The notes beneath the pieces are model-generated. The model did no database searches and was not told the DNA's origin. It saw only the letters and a list, made by a program, of their open reading frames with translations. The position numbers and the translations under genes were made by a program. A DNA stretch of 64,000 bases from Chromobotia macracanthus (taxonomy: Eukaryota > Chordata > Actinopteri > Cypriniformes > Botiidae). Of this stretch, positions 1 through 9,859 are shown piece after piece. Location: NCBI GenBank assembly GCA_036877525.1, contig JAZGTH010000032.1:619001-683000 (forward strand), in the 5' to 3' direction. Position 1 is the stretch's first letter. Each line of letters opens with the position of its first letter.

Positions 1-3000
1 GTCTTCAGGTAGACCATAGTTTCGAAAGACATGGTGGAACATGGCTTGAGCAGTCTCCATGGCAGTAGGTAATCCTTTTAATGGAACCAGACGACAGGCT
101 TTGGAGAAGCGGTCGACGATGACCAGAATTGTGGTGTAACCATCAGACAGGGGTAAGTCAGTGATGAAGTCGATGGAGAGGTGAGACCAAGGTCGTTGGG
201 AAATCGGGAGAGGCTGTAGAAGTCCCGTCGGCAGGTCCCTGGGAGTCTTGGACTGGGCACAGATGGAGCAAGACTTGACATAATTGGCCACATCTTTGGT
301 CATTGAAGGCCACCAGAAGGAATTCTGCACAAGTTTAAGGGTTCGTGAAATGCCGGGATGTCCCGTGCTGAGTGATGTGTGGACCCACTGGATGACCCGG
401 TGACGTAGTGTCTGGGGAACATATTGTTTGGAGGGGGGGCAGTTCGGTGGTGATGGTTCTGTGAGGACGGCCTGGTGAATTTCCTCCATTATGTCCCAGT
501 TGACCGGAGCAACAAACAAGGCTGGACTTAGGATAGGTTCAGGATTGTAGTTCTGTCGTGGGGGATCATGGCGCCTGGATAGTGCATCTGCCTTGCTATT
601 CTTGGAGCCTGGACGATAAGTAACTGTAAAATGGAATCGTGAAAAGAACAGAGACCATCTTGCCTGGCGTGAATTCAGACGTCGAGCAGACTTGACATAC
701 TCAAGGTTCTTATGGTCCGTGATAACTTGAAAAGGATGAGCTGCCCCCTCGAGCCAATGTCTCCACTCTTCCATGGCAGCCTTCATTGACAGAAGCTCTT
801 TGTTTCCCACATCATAATTAAACTCAGCGGGGGTTAGCTTCCGAGAGAAGAAGGCACACGGGAAAAGCTTGGGAGGCTGTCCGTGACGTTGAGAGAGCAC
901 GGCTCCAATCCCGCAGTCAGAAGCATCGACCTCCACAATGAAGGGGAATTCTGGATCTGGATGTTTAAGGATGGGGGCCGTCGTGAAGCTGGTCTTGAGC
1001 TTTTGGAAGGCTGCATTGGCGGAAGCGTTCCATGACAACTTTCTGGGTTTTCCCTTGAGTAATGAGGTGAGAGGTGCAGCAATAGAACTGTAGTTTCTAA
1101 TGAAGCGTCGATAGAAGTTAGCAAAGCCCAGGAACCTCTGCAATTCTTTCAACGTGGAGGGCTGCGGCCACTCAGTGACGGCGGTTACCTTAGAAGCATC
1201 CATTTCAACGCCCTGGTGGCTGATGTTGTACCCCAGGAATGTTGTCTGCTTCACATGAAACTCACATTTTTCAGTCTTGACATAGAGTTGGTGATTGAGA
1301 AGCTTGGAAAGAACACTCTTGACATGAGTGACATGATCCTCTTCATTCAGGGAATAGATTAGGATGTCGTCAAGATATGCGATGACATACTTGTGGAGGA
1401 CATCTTTGAAGACTTCATTTATGAAGGATTGGAAGACGGCTGGGGCATTGGCAAGGCCAAAGGGCATAACCAGGTATTCGTAGTGCCCCCTGGTGGTGAG
1501 AAAAGCTGTCTTCCACTCATCTCCGTCCCTGATGCGTATCAGGTTATAAGCGTTTCTCAAGTCGAGTTTAGTAAAAATTTTGGCCTTCCTGAGTTGTTCT
1601 AGGGCAGAAGGGACTAGAGGCAGTGGATACCTGAATTTAACAGTGACATTATTGAGGCCTCTGTAGTCGATGCACGGACGCAGACCCCCATCCTTCTTCT
1701 CCACGAAGAAGAAGCCGGCTGCAGCGGGAGAAGTAGAAGGACGGATAAAGCCAGCTTCCAGAGCCTCCTTGATGTAGTCCTCCATAGCCTGTGCTTCTTG
1801 GCGTGACAGCGGGTAGACTTTGCTTTTGGGAGGACACATGTTGGGAAGAAGGTCTATAGCACAGTCCCAGTGCCGATGTAGTGGTAACTGTGTGGCTTTA
1901 ACCTTGCTGAAGACCTCCAAAAGCTCGTTATAAACCTTGGGGATCTTTGTGGACAGACATGGACTGGACTGCTTAAGGGTTAGACAGTGACTAAAACAGA
2001 ATGGAGACCAGTGGGTCAGCTCACCCGTGCGCCAGGAGATGTGGGGATCGTGGCAACTTAGCCATGGCATTCCTAAAATTATTTCATATTTGGGTGAGTC
2101 GATCAGATATAGAGAGATGTTCTCTTCATGAAAAACCCCAGTTTGCATTTTCAGTGATCGGGTCTGTTCCAGAACTCCTCCTTTGATGGGTTGGTTATTG
2201 ACAGCCGTAATACTGATAGGTGGAAAGCATGGAATGGTGGGTAGTTGATGTTTCCGGGCGATGTCCGAGTTGATGAGGTTGAGAGCGGCGCCGGAATCTA
2301 CTAATGCTGTCAACATAAAAGAACCACTTTCGGTAGAAATCTGTACAGGTAATGTGAAGACTTTAACTGGATTTTGTGAAAAGGTGTCCACATTCACCCG
2401 GTCTTGTGCTGTGAGGGACCTCCGGGTCTTTTGAGGACACTGTGACTTATGATGACCTGGTTCACCACAATAAAAGCAGAGGTTGTTGATAAACCTTCGT
2501 CTACGCTCGTCCTCAGACAGCCTGGTAGAACCTACTTGCATGGGCTTGGTAACACATGGTGCCTCAGGATTCCGAAGTGCAGGTCGTGACATAAGGTGGG
2601 ATGCATGCGCTTGCTTGGGTTTAGGTGAGTTCCTGAGCAAATTATCAATCTTAACAGTCATGTTAACAAAGTCATTGAAAGAAGATTCCTCACCTCGACA
2701 TGCCATCTCCAACTGCAATTGGGGACATAGGCTTTCCCGAAACACCCCTTTAAGTGCAGCATCATTCCATCCACTCTGAGCTGCAAGAGTCCTGAATTCA
2801 ACTGCGTGCTCTGCTGCACTATGTGAGCCTTGAGAAAGGTGTAAAAGACGAGACGAAACATCCCGACCCCCAGCAGGATATTCAAATACTTCTCGGAGTT
2901 GTTGCAAAAAATACTCAGGTGAAGATCTAAACTGTTCGTCCGTCTCCCAAACCGCAGCAGCCCAATCAATAGCCTTGCCAGATAATAGTGACATGATAAA

Positions 3001-3360
3001 AGAGCATTGATCAGAACTAGCATGAGACTGATCCCCCAATGATTCCAAATAAGTGCGTACTTGTCGAATGAACCCTTTACACCGTTCTGCAGAACCATCA
3101 AACTTATCGGGAAGAGCAAGTCTTACCGTGCTCGACGTGGTGGAAGGAGGAGAGCAAAGTCGCTGGAGCAGTAGTTCATTCGATGCCTGTACGTTAGCTA
3201 GCTGTTCGTGGTAGCTGCGTAATAGTTCTCCCTGGTAGACAAATGCAGCTTGCAGCTGTGAAACATCCGCTGGATTGAGGGTAGGCGAAGTATTCTGTAA
3301 GGGGGCTGAGGCAGAAGCTGAAGCAGGATCCAGTTGCGGATGTTTATTGGGGTTATCCAT
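1..3360 (-). CDS. gag-pol polyprotein of gypsy element, C-terminus outside the window
   Basis: A single frame of 1120 codons runs from ATG at 3360 to base 1 with no stop or frameshift, so gag and pol are fused without recoding. In order: capsid-like gag with LPDKFDGS (about residues 85-92); a CCHC zinc knuckle (C295, C298, H303, C308); aspartic protease with DSG at 355-357; reverse transcriptase with YLDD at 662-665; RNase H with DHKNLEY; the integrase HHCC zinc finger; and the first integrase catalytic Asp (D1064, in SIDFITD). The second Asp and the Glu lie beyond the window. The start follows directly after the LTR region and precedes every recognisable gag motif. All visible catalytic motifs are intact, so a functional polyprotein is plausible, but completeness cannot be judged here. 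Confidence 0.92.
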   Translation of the reverse strand, partial: MDNPNKHPQLDPASASASAPLQNTSPTLNPADVSQLQAAFVYQGELLRSYHEQLANVQASNELLLQRLCSPPSTTSSTVRLALPDKFDGSAERCKGFIRQVRTYLESLGDQSHASSDQCSFIMSLLSGKAIDWAAAVWETDEQFRSSPEYFLQQLREVFEYPAGGRDVSSRLLHLSQGSHSAAEHAVEFRTLAAQSGWNDAALKGVFRESLCPQLQLEMACRGEESSFNDFVNMTVKIDNLLRNSPKPKQAHASHLMSRPALRNPEAPCVTKPMQVGSTRLSEDERRRRFINNLCFYCGEPGHHKSQCPQKTRRSLTAQDRVNVDTFSQNPVKVFTLPVQISTESGSFMLTALVDSGAALNLINSDIARKHQLPTIPCFPPISITAVNNQPIKGGVLEQTRSLKMQTGVFHEENISLYLIDSPKYEIILGMPWLSCHDPHISWRTGELTHWSPFCFSHCLTLKQSSPCLSTKIPKVYNELLEVFSKVKATQLPLHRHWDCAIDLLPNMCPPKSKVYPLSRQEAQAMEDYIKEALEAGFIRPSTSPAAAGFFFVEKKDGGLRPCIDYRGLNNVTVKFRYPLPLVPSALEQLRKAKIFTKLDLRNAYNLIRIRDGDEWKTAFLTTRGHYEYLVMPFGLANAPAVFQSFINEVFKDVLHKYVIAYLDDILIYSLNEEDHVTHVKSVLSKLLNHQLYVKTEKCEFHVKQTTFLGYNISHQGVEMDASKVTAVTEWPQPSTLKELQRFLGFANFYRRFIRNYSSIAAPLTSLLKGKPRKLSWNASANAAFQKLKTSFTTAPILKHPDPEFPFIVEVDASDCGIGAVLSQRHGQPPKLFPCAFFSRKLTPAEFNYDVGNKELLSMKAAMEEWRHWLEGAAHPFQVITDHKNLEYVKSARRLNSRQARWSLFFSRFHFTVTYRPGSKNSKADALSRRHDPPRQNYNPEPILSPALFVAPVNWDIMEEIHQAVLTEPSPPNCPPSKQYVPQTLRHRVIQWVHTSLSTGHPGISRTLKLVQNSFWWPSMTKDVANYVKSCSICAQSKTPRDLPTGLLQPLPISQRPWSHLSIDFITDLPLSDGYTTILVIVDRFSKACRLVPLKGLPTAMETAQAMFHHVFRNYGLPED

Positions 3361-3754
3361 ATTCAAAGTCGAAAGTACAGGCAAAGGGTCGTAATACACA
3401 TAGACAGTCCAACCATGCAACACAACAAAAGGGAGAGACGTAAATCAGAGGTCGTAAATCCAGGCAGAGAATCAATATCTAAACAAACAGTCCGATCCAG
3501 GTGTCAAACAAAGGGGCTAGGCAAAAATCAGAAAACGAGAACCAAACAATAGGTAACACAGGAAAGCAGGCAGTAAAAGAGAATGCTTAGTAGTCAGGTG
3601 TTAAGCTGGCAATACTTCGCAACGTGGCCATGTGGCAGCAAGGTTTATATAGCTGCCAAACAGGAAGTTCATAGTTCAAAGTTCAGAGTTCAGCAGAGGG
3701 AGCATGAGCAGTCAGTATTCCGGTGAGGGCTCCCTCTGCTGGCGTGATGTTACA
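3335..3754 (-). repeat. 5' LTR of gypsy element 1 (3' limit approximate)
   Basis: The minus-strand start is TGTAACATC at 3754, flanked by unrelated LINE-derived sequence. It contains the TATA box and a pyrimidine-rich R/U5-like stretch. The inner limit is uncertain because the partner LTR is not in the window. By analogy with the solo LTR at 42210-42637, the LTR may extend past the gag ATG at 3360. Confidence 0.6.
3644..3651 (-). promoter_or_regulatory. TATA box of the gypsy 5' LTR
   Basis: TATATAAA on the minus strand lies about 105 bp inside the LTR start and about 285 bp before the gag ATG, a normal place for the U3 promoter of an LTR element. Confidence 0.6.
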
Positions 3755-4017
3755 CAAGTTTATAATTTATGGGATTTCAACAACTTTATTAGATAAGAAG
3801 AATTTTTGTTGAAGAAGCCAAAACCTTTCCCATTCTATATCACTAAATATGTTATTCCAAAAACTCACACAAGCAGGTAAAGAAATCTGAGATCTATTAA
3901 TAATTGAATGAATGTCTTTGTTTGACAGTATTGTAAACATTAGTCAACAAATAAGTTAGTGTTGTCAAAAGAGCCTTTAGGGCCAGACTTGACTAAAGAT
4001 ATATTCCAATCAGGAAT
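3755..4017 (-). pseudogene. L1-like ORF2 C-terminal fragment between two gypsy elements
   Basis: The minus-strand translation contains WNISLVKSGPKGSFDN, and in another frame SFWNNIFSDIEWERFW followed by NKVVEISHK. The latter corresponds to the segment reading NQYLITNKVKEVLLKIIHR in the other LINE end at 9240-9840. Frame changes and stops make it non-functional. Confidence 0.65.
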
Positions 4018-4038
4018 AAACTTAATAAACTGCTGCGA

Positions 4039-4422
4039 ATGGATCCAACAGTCTCTGTCCCATCATTGCAGAAGACTTTGCCAACAGAAGATCCAACGGC
4101 CATTTCCCGATTAACCTCTGAGTTAACCACCCAGACTTCACAGTTGAGTATGCATCACCACCAGCTTGTTCGATTAACTACACTCACCGACGAGCTCGTA
4201 AAGAATCTCCAGGGAATGCAACTACCTCCGAGAGATACTATGGTGATGCCACAGGCAACTCCCAGCGTTCCAACAACACCAGTCGCTCATGTAAGTCCCA
4301 GACTGGCTTTCCCTGACAAATTTGATGGAAACACTTCAATATGTAAGGGATTTCTATTGCAATGCTCTCTATTTGTGGAACAACAACAATATTCAACAAT
4401 ATTCTCTCTGAAAAGATACTAG
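4039..4422 (+). pseudogene. gag N-terminus of gypsy element 2
   Basis: Starts ATGGATCC and reaches LAFPDKFDGN, the same capsid landmark as LPDKFDGS in gypsy element 1. Shortly after (about 4380-4405) homology jumps to the region upstream of integrase, so this is a truncated gag running into an internal deletion. No capsid core or zinc knuckle remains. Confidence 0.75.
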
Positions 4423-5712
4423 TAGCCCCTGTCCAGTGGGACATCATCACTGGAATCAATAACTTCAACAACCAAGACCAACAAGATCTTCTTTTTGTTC
4501 TGGTCTCTCTGCGCAAACAATTAGTCCCTCAAATACATGAGAATCCCAGTTCTGGTCATCCTGGTGTGACAGCAACAGTCCAACTACTCTGTAATTGTTT
4601 CTGGTGGCCTTCAATGACATCTGATACCATCCAACACATACAGAATTGCACCAAATGGCAGACCACCTAAATTCCTAGACAGGTACCAGCGGGTCTTCTA
4701 CAACCTCTGATAACTCCCCAGAGACCGTGGTCCCATATTTCTTTAGACTTCATTACAGACCTCCCAACCTCACAAGGTAACATCATGATTCTTTTCTAAG
4801 GTCTGCAGACTGGTCCCATTGCCCAAACTTCCCACCTCTCTAGAAACTGCTGAACTTCTCTGTAACTATTCATATATACTGTAAGTATTCAGATTTTATG
4901 GATTACCTGAAGACATAGTCTCTGACCGCAGACCACAATTTACCTCACGTGCCTGGGCTGCATTTTTCAAACACTTAAATGTGGACATTAATCTTACCTC
5001 TGGTTATCACCCGCAATCAAATGGACAAACTGAACGCATGAATCAGGAAATTATCAGGTTTTTGCATTCATACTGTCAAAAGAGACAGTCTGATTGGAGT
5101 CGTTTTTTTATTCTGGGTCGAATATGCACAAAACTCTTTGGTAAAACCAGCCACCGGAATTACCCCCTTCAAATGTATTCTAGGATTTCAACCGCCACTC
5201 TTCGCATGGTCAGGAGAACCCTCTAATCTACCCTCAGTGACAGATTGACTACAACGAAGTGAGGAGGTATGGGACCGGGCACATACTCATCTCCTGCATG
5301 CTGTAAGAAAACTGACCCAACAGCTAACCAGCATTGTCGTCCCGGTCCTGCTTATGCTCCTGGCCAGTGGGTGTGGCTTTCCACGAAGGATCTCAAGCTC
5401 AAGTTGCCATGCAGGAAACTCAGTCCCAGGTATGCCGGTCCTTTCCAAATTTCCAGACAAATTACCAGTTTCTTTCTGCCTTAATCTCCCTCCTAATTAC
5501 CGTATTTCTCCCATTTTCCATGTTTCCCTCCTAAAACCCGCTGTTGGTCCAGTCCGTGAGGCAGAGCCCAGGGAACAGCCTCCCCCATTCTGGATGAGGA
5601 GGCTTATCGAGTGAAGGAACTTCTCAATTCCAGGCGCCGGCACTCTCCAGTATCTGATAGACTGGGAGGGGTTCGGTCCGGAGGAGCGGTCCTGGGTCAA
5701 CAGGGGATATCC
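4405..5712 (+). pseudogene. integrase and chromodomain remnant of gypsy element 2
   Basis: Spread over several frames: the integrase zinc-finger region (HENPSSGHPGV, FWWPSM, 4540-4620), the catalytic-core start WSHISLDFITDLP (about 4725-4770), then SGYHPQSNGQTERMNQE (about 4999-5049), the usual conserved block of gypsy integrases. A chromodomain-like YLIDWEGFGPEERSW segment follows (about 5650-5700). Several stops and at least two frameshifts make it inactive. The chromodomain places it with chromoviruses, which read histone marks when integrating. Confidence 0.8.
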
Positions 5713-5832
5713 TTGACCCTACCTTAACAGAGGAATTTCATCTGACCCATCCGGGAAAGCCCCTCGTCCTCGTGGTAGGCCCTGACGCCGCTTTCGTTCT
5801 CATGTCAGGAGCCGTTCGCAGGGGGGATGCTC

Positions 5833-6287
5833 TGTTACGGTGGAGGCTCCCATACCGCCTCCTCTGAACCACCAGAGGGAGCCGTCATCTGAGTACTAAT
5901 CACCATTTCGGACTACAACTCCCATAGGGCCACATTCCTGGGGCTGATTACTTTCACACCTGTTTCCCATTTACTCTGCTATCCTGCTATATAAGCCTCA
6001 GGTTAACTAATGCACTTTGCGAAGTCTTGTTTTGCCCCGGCTAACATTTCTGAGCGTTTTTACTGTTTTTGGTTTAACCGTTGCTACTTGGATTGTTTAT
6101 TGTTATTCTGATTGTTTGCTGCCTGCCCTGACTTTAGATTGTTTATTACTTTGATTGTTAGCCGCCTGCCTTTGACCCCTGCCTGTTTACCTGCTACACC
6201 TGTTACTGTTGCCTGACCCTGCCTGTTTGATTACTCTTAATAAACTGTTGCGAATGGATCCAACTGTCTCTGTCCCATCGTTATGGT
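5833..6287 (+). repeat. 3' LTR of gypsy element 2
   Basis: Starts TGTTACGGTGGAGG right after a G-rich purine tract, includes TATATAAGCC (about 5990), and ends after AATAAACTG, GCGAATGGATCC and TCTGTCCCATCG. The end reproduces the sequence around the gag ATG at 4012-4065. Length is about 455 bp; the exact last base is uncertain. Confidence 0.75.
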
Positions 6288-6299
6288 TCATAAGTAAAA

Positions 6300-7000
6300 A
6301 GGACACCACGATCATCTAAAAGTTGACTGACTAAAAAATATATTTTAATCAAACCAATAATGAAAAAAACAAATATTTATTTTTAAATCTAATATTTTAA
6401 TTGTTCCAAATAAAATAGCTATGTGGAGAAAAATTGTAATTATATATAAGTGATCAACTTATTAAGGCCTGTTTATGAAAACTGGATAAAGTTAAAGGTA
6501 TTTTAGAGATGTCAAAGTTGCAGCACAGCAAAAATGTAAACCTCCAGCTAAATTAAATATATGATTTGGAATAAAATTCCAACAGGATGTGGGGTTGTTT
6601 AAAACTGCCTTTATCCATTTAACAAATTATTAAGACTGGAAAAATCCTATAAAAATAACTCAAAACCCCCCAAAGCCTGATTTTTATTTATTATTGCAAG
6701 AACGTTTTAGAGTTTTAGAGTTCTAAACAAACTCTACTATAATTTTGTCCAGTGTTCTACAAATTTTCACAGAAACATCCAGTATCATTGCAGTATAGAT
6801 AACCCAAGATAAACCATCTGCTTTAGAAAGCAACACTCTACCTGTTATTGACAGATCACACTGTAACCAAGAATTTAATTTGCATTGGATAGATATATTC
6901 TTATATAGAATATAAGAGGTTCAGAATTAAGCTTTGATCTCTTTCTCTGATCTGTACATATAATTATAGCTAGATATTTGACTTAAGATTTGATAGGGAT
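6300..7000 (-). pseudogene. L1-like ORF2, region downstream of RT
   Basis: The minus strand reads NSWLQCDLSITGRVLLSKADGL..., then a DKIIVEFVWNSK-like stretch, a block found after the RT domain in L1/Tx1-type ORF2 proteins. Stops are frequent. It continues at 4017-3755 on the far side of gypsy element 2. Confidence 0.65.
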
Positions 7001-7109
7001 GTCACAAATTTTAACATCAGTAGTAGTTTTTTTGTTGTGTCATCAGCCAGTTGGCTTATTAATATTGATCGATTTGCCACAAAGATACTTTTCAAATTAC
7101 TATTGAATG

Positions 7110-7990
7110 TGAATGGCTAAAAGTTGCATAGGAAGCAGAAAAAGATAAGGCAATCCAGGATTTAAGATTAAAAGGAAATTCAATGGAATCAAAAGCTTTA
7201 TAAAAATCAAGAAAAGGCAGAAAACTGTAATCTGGGATCATATCTGAGTAATCTAAAATATTAAGAACAAGTCTAATATTGTTTGAAATAAGTCTGTTAT
7301 AAAGCCTGATTGACTAATTGATCTATTATATAATTTAGGACACATTTAATCTTCTTAGCAAAAATCATGGCTAATATTTTGAAGATTAATAGGTCGCCAG
7401 TTTTCCAACTGATAGTGGTCTTTTTGAGGTTTAGGGATCAAATTTATAACACCCTGAGCCACAGAGGGTGGGAGAACACCCTTTTTAATGCTTTCTAAAT
7501 AAACATTGAGGAGAAATGGTGAAAGATAATTTAAAAATGTCTTATAAAACTCTGTGGTCAAACCATCATTTCCAGGAGATTTATTTAGTTTTAACTTGTC
7601 AATGGCCTCAGATATCCTTAATTTAAATAGCACATAAATTCTTGCCAATGTTACCAATTTTAGGAATAAGGTCCGTATCAAGGGAGTTAAAGAATAAGTC
7701 CAAATTCTGTTGAGAGTATCTGGAACGATAAAGGTCTTTATAAAACTCACAATAATTAGACATTTCTGGGCTACTTATAGAATTTAGATGATTTCGCTGT
7801 TTCTCTAATCTATAAAAATAGTTGGAATTTCGCTCTCCCTCCTCCAACCACCTCCTTCTTGAGTGAACAAAAGCACCCTTTGCTTTTTGGATATACAAGT
7901 TATCTAATGAATTCTGAAGTTCAGCCAATTCTTATTTCTGGTCAACTTCTTCTGGTCAACAATATCAAGTTCCTCTGCTTTATATTGCTT
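7110..7990 (-). pseudogene. L1-like ORF2, linker and N-terminal RT
   Basis: Overlapping minus-strand frames give RRRWLEEGERNSNYFYRLEK (7870-7800) followed by LKLNKSPGNDGLTTEFYKTF (7600-7540), NLIPKPQKD and NWRPINLQN (7450-7390). These are the conserved RT entry blocks of L1-type LINEs. The frame shifts between the two halves and the catalytic YxDD block is not found, so the copy is inactive. Confidence 0.8.
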
Positions 7991-8385
7991 AGAGTTCCAG
8001 CTTTGACTAAAATTGTATAAAACAAAAATCAGTATTAAGTGATTTTGCATATAAAAAATAGCTTTACGTTTAACATCATTTCATGAACCTTTTGCATTAA
8101 CTGAGCAAAATTTGGAAACACTGAACAATATGAAACCAGAATTGTAACAACAAGTAGGTCAGCCCATGAGATCCTATAAATAAAAAACCCTTGTAAACAA
8201 AACAAGATTGGGGTCTTCCAAGAAAAGAAACAACCAATGTACCTCAAAGTCCCTTATTCTAATGTCTGACTTTTAAGTGAATATTCTATAGGTAAAAAAC
8301 ACAGTCACATTCTTAAGACAAAAAAGCACTGACAAAAGCAGACCAAAACAGTAAACTAACTCCAGTTCTATTCACTCGGTGCCCC

Positions 8386-8850
8386 TCATGTCCTGTAAAA
8401 TATGTTCTTTATCATTAATGTACGCTTTTGGACCAACGAAGCACGGCGTCCTTGCTGCCGAGCTTTCTCAACAAGCAGCCAAAGTGTGTTGTGCTGTTCA
8501 CAACCCTGAGGGGACAGGTCTTCTGCAAACCATAAATGGCATTTTGCCAGATTAGGAGAGTTCTTTGCAGCTTTCCAGAGCACACTGTGAAACTGCAGAA
8601 CAATCCCTCAAAGTTTTTGACCGGAGGACAGGGCATTCTTGCTCCTCACTTTCCCTAAACAATGTACCACATCAACGGACTCATGAGAGTTGCCAGCAAA
8701 CGTTATGACAGCCTCACAAATATCCAGAACTTTCTGTCTGGCATTTTCTCCTGGTTGTTCGGAAAACCGTAAAGGCACACATTCCACTGCCTCTAATATC
8801 TGGAGAGATCCTGGACTTTGTTTTCCAGCTTACCGATTCTTTTTCTTTTA
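8386..8850 (-). pseudogene. L1-like ORF1 (RNA-binding protein) remnant
   Basis: Minus-strand frames resemble L1/Tx1 ORF1p: a LENKVQDLSR-like coiled-coil end, a segment resembling the NVC-F-LPE start of the RRM, then VLWKAAKNSPNLAK, LWFAEDLSPQG and LVEKARQQGRRASLV. The last part matches the usual C-terminal pattern in which LWK-A, F-DLT and EARK-GKRA blocks follow in order. Frameshifts separate the parts. Confidence 0.6.
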
Positions 8851-8882
8851 TCAACTCGCTCCACTTTTCCTTTCACATCCTT

Positions 8883-8926
8883 TATCATCATCATCATCAT
8901 CATTGTCGTCCATCATCATCATCATT
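8883..8926 (+). repeat. ATC trinucleotide repeat
   Basis: Two runs of TCA/ATC units separated by TTGTCGTCC. Confidence 0.85.
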
Positions 8927-9175
8927 TCTGCCTTTTTTGTGCTTTGGTTCCTTCAACAGAGTTTCAGGTAGTGGAATGAGTGCACTTCAGTTTGAGTCAA
9001 AGTCCATCACAACACAGGTGCTGAGTGCTTACAGTAATAAAAAATATGTGTAATATTTTTTATTATGTGTTATATTAAACGAAATGCACTTAAATTACAA
9101 GCAAATAGACTTCAAGGACTGATTCACCCATTCTGTCTTCACGCCACCATTTCTCTACTCCCCAGACACTAAGGA

Positions 9176-9208
9176 GTCCTCGCTGCAGATTGTACCGCGG
9201 TGACGTCA
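9176..9208 (-). promoter_or_regulatory. CRE-containing promoter-like core (minus orientation)
   Basis: Contains a full TGACGTCA palindrome (9201-9208). The surrounding 33 bp recur with about three mismatches in opposite orientation at 11044-11076. It lies upstream of the LINE ORF1 remnant on the same strand, so it may be that LINE's 5' promoter. Confidence 0.45.
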
Positions 9209-9239
9209 TATACCTACGTCTCACATTTTTTTAAAGATA

Positions 9240-9840
9240 AAATTACATGTATATGACAAACATTACACATAATATAAACAATAAACATTATACATGATAT
9301 AAACAATTAAACACTAGAAGGGCTGTATACAAGTACAATTTTTTATATAAAAATACTAAAGAAAGTTTCACCATTTTAATTGCTTTTTGTTACATAGAAA
9401 ATCGTATAGTATTAATACAATGCTCCATTTCCTTCCTATAAGAAAAAACAAGATTTGCAGTAGAGAACTTACACATTTTGCATGTAAAAAATAAGATTTA
9501 TCATGTAAACGTGACGTTTTCTTTGCTGTTCTCCAAGATACCAAATAATACATATTTCCATAACAAAACAAAATGATTATCAATATTTTGTACAATAAAA
9601 TCACAGACATTTTGCCAAAATAGTTTTACATATGAGAAATGCCAAAATAAATGTACCACTGTTTCAGGGTAACTGATACAAAAGGAGCAACTAAAATCAA
9701 TATCAGATTTCAATTGTACCAAATAATATGTGGCTGGGTAAATCCTGTGTATAATTTTCAATAATACTTCCTTAACCTTGTTTGTAATTAAATATTGATT
9801 AGGTATTAACCTAACATCTTGTGTTTTATGCATTTTATTG
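9240..9840 (-). pseudogene. second L1-like LINE, ORF2 C-terminal end
   Basis: The minus-strand frame 9833-9501 reads NQYLITNKVKEVLLKIIHR, then CSFCISYPETVVHLFWHF, the CxxC...HxxxH-type zinc-finger end of L1/Tx1 ORF2. It lies upstream of the LINE at 3755-9230 on the same strand, so it belongs to a separate, 5'-truncated copy. AT-rich sequence follows. Confidence 0.7.
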
Positions 9841-9859
9841 TGTTTTATGCATTTTATTG

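Larger units (their letters stand above)
1..3754 (-). mobile_element. Ty3/gypsy LTR retrotransposon, 5' part with intact gag-pol
   Basis: The element runs on the minus strand. Its 5' LTR begins with TGTAACATC at 3754 and carries a TATATAAA box (3651-3644). An AATAAA (3348-3343) lies just inside the gag start. One uninterrupted frame then runs from ATG at 3360 to the window edge, so the 3' part of pol and the 3' LTR lie outside. The order capsid, zinc knuckle, protease, RT, RNase H, integrase is the Ty3/gypsy order. The element sits inside an older L1-like LINE whose coding remnants resume at 3755. The open frame suggests a recent insertion; the right-hand LTR, needed to estimate age, is not visible. 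Confidence 0.93.
4018..6287 (+). mobile_element. Ty3/gypsy (chromodomain-type) element 2, deleted and degenerate
   Basis: A plus-strand element with almost all of its 5' LTR missing; homology to its own 3' LTR begins about 4018, at the AATAAACTG just before the gag ATG. The start of gag (4039-4380) is followed directly by integrase-linker sequence, so the rest of gag, protease, RT and RNase H are deleted. Integrase, a chromodomain-like WEGFGPEERSW segment, a purine tract (about 5819-5830) and a 3' LTR follow. It is inserted in the LINE on the opposite strand. Confidence 0.85.
3755..9230 (-). mobile_element. L1-like (Tx1/L1 group) LINE remnant, interrupted by two gypsy elements
   Basis: Minus-strand fragments lie in the correct LINE order: a 5' region with a TGACGTCA motif (about 9208), ORF1 remnant (8850-8386), ORF2 with a recognisable RT segment (8250-7110), further ORF2 (7000-6300), then the ORF2 C-terminal region at 4017-3755. 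The last two pieces are separated by gypsy element 2 (4018-6287), and the LINE is cut again at 3755 by gypsy element 1. ORF2 is broken by many stops and frameshifts, so this copy is dead. The rest of its 3' end lies beyond the window. Confidence 0.8.

Noticed and set aside
8690..8971. 93-codon plus-strand frame with a Ser-rich and hydrophobic tail
   Set aside because: Antisense to the LINE ORF1 remnant and built partly from the ATC repeat.
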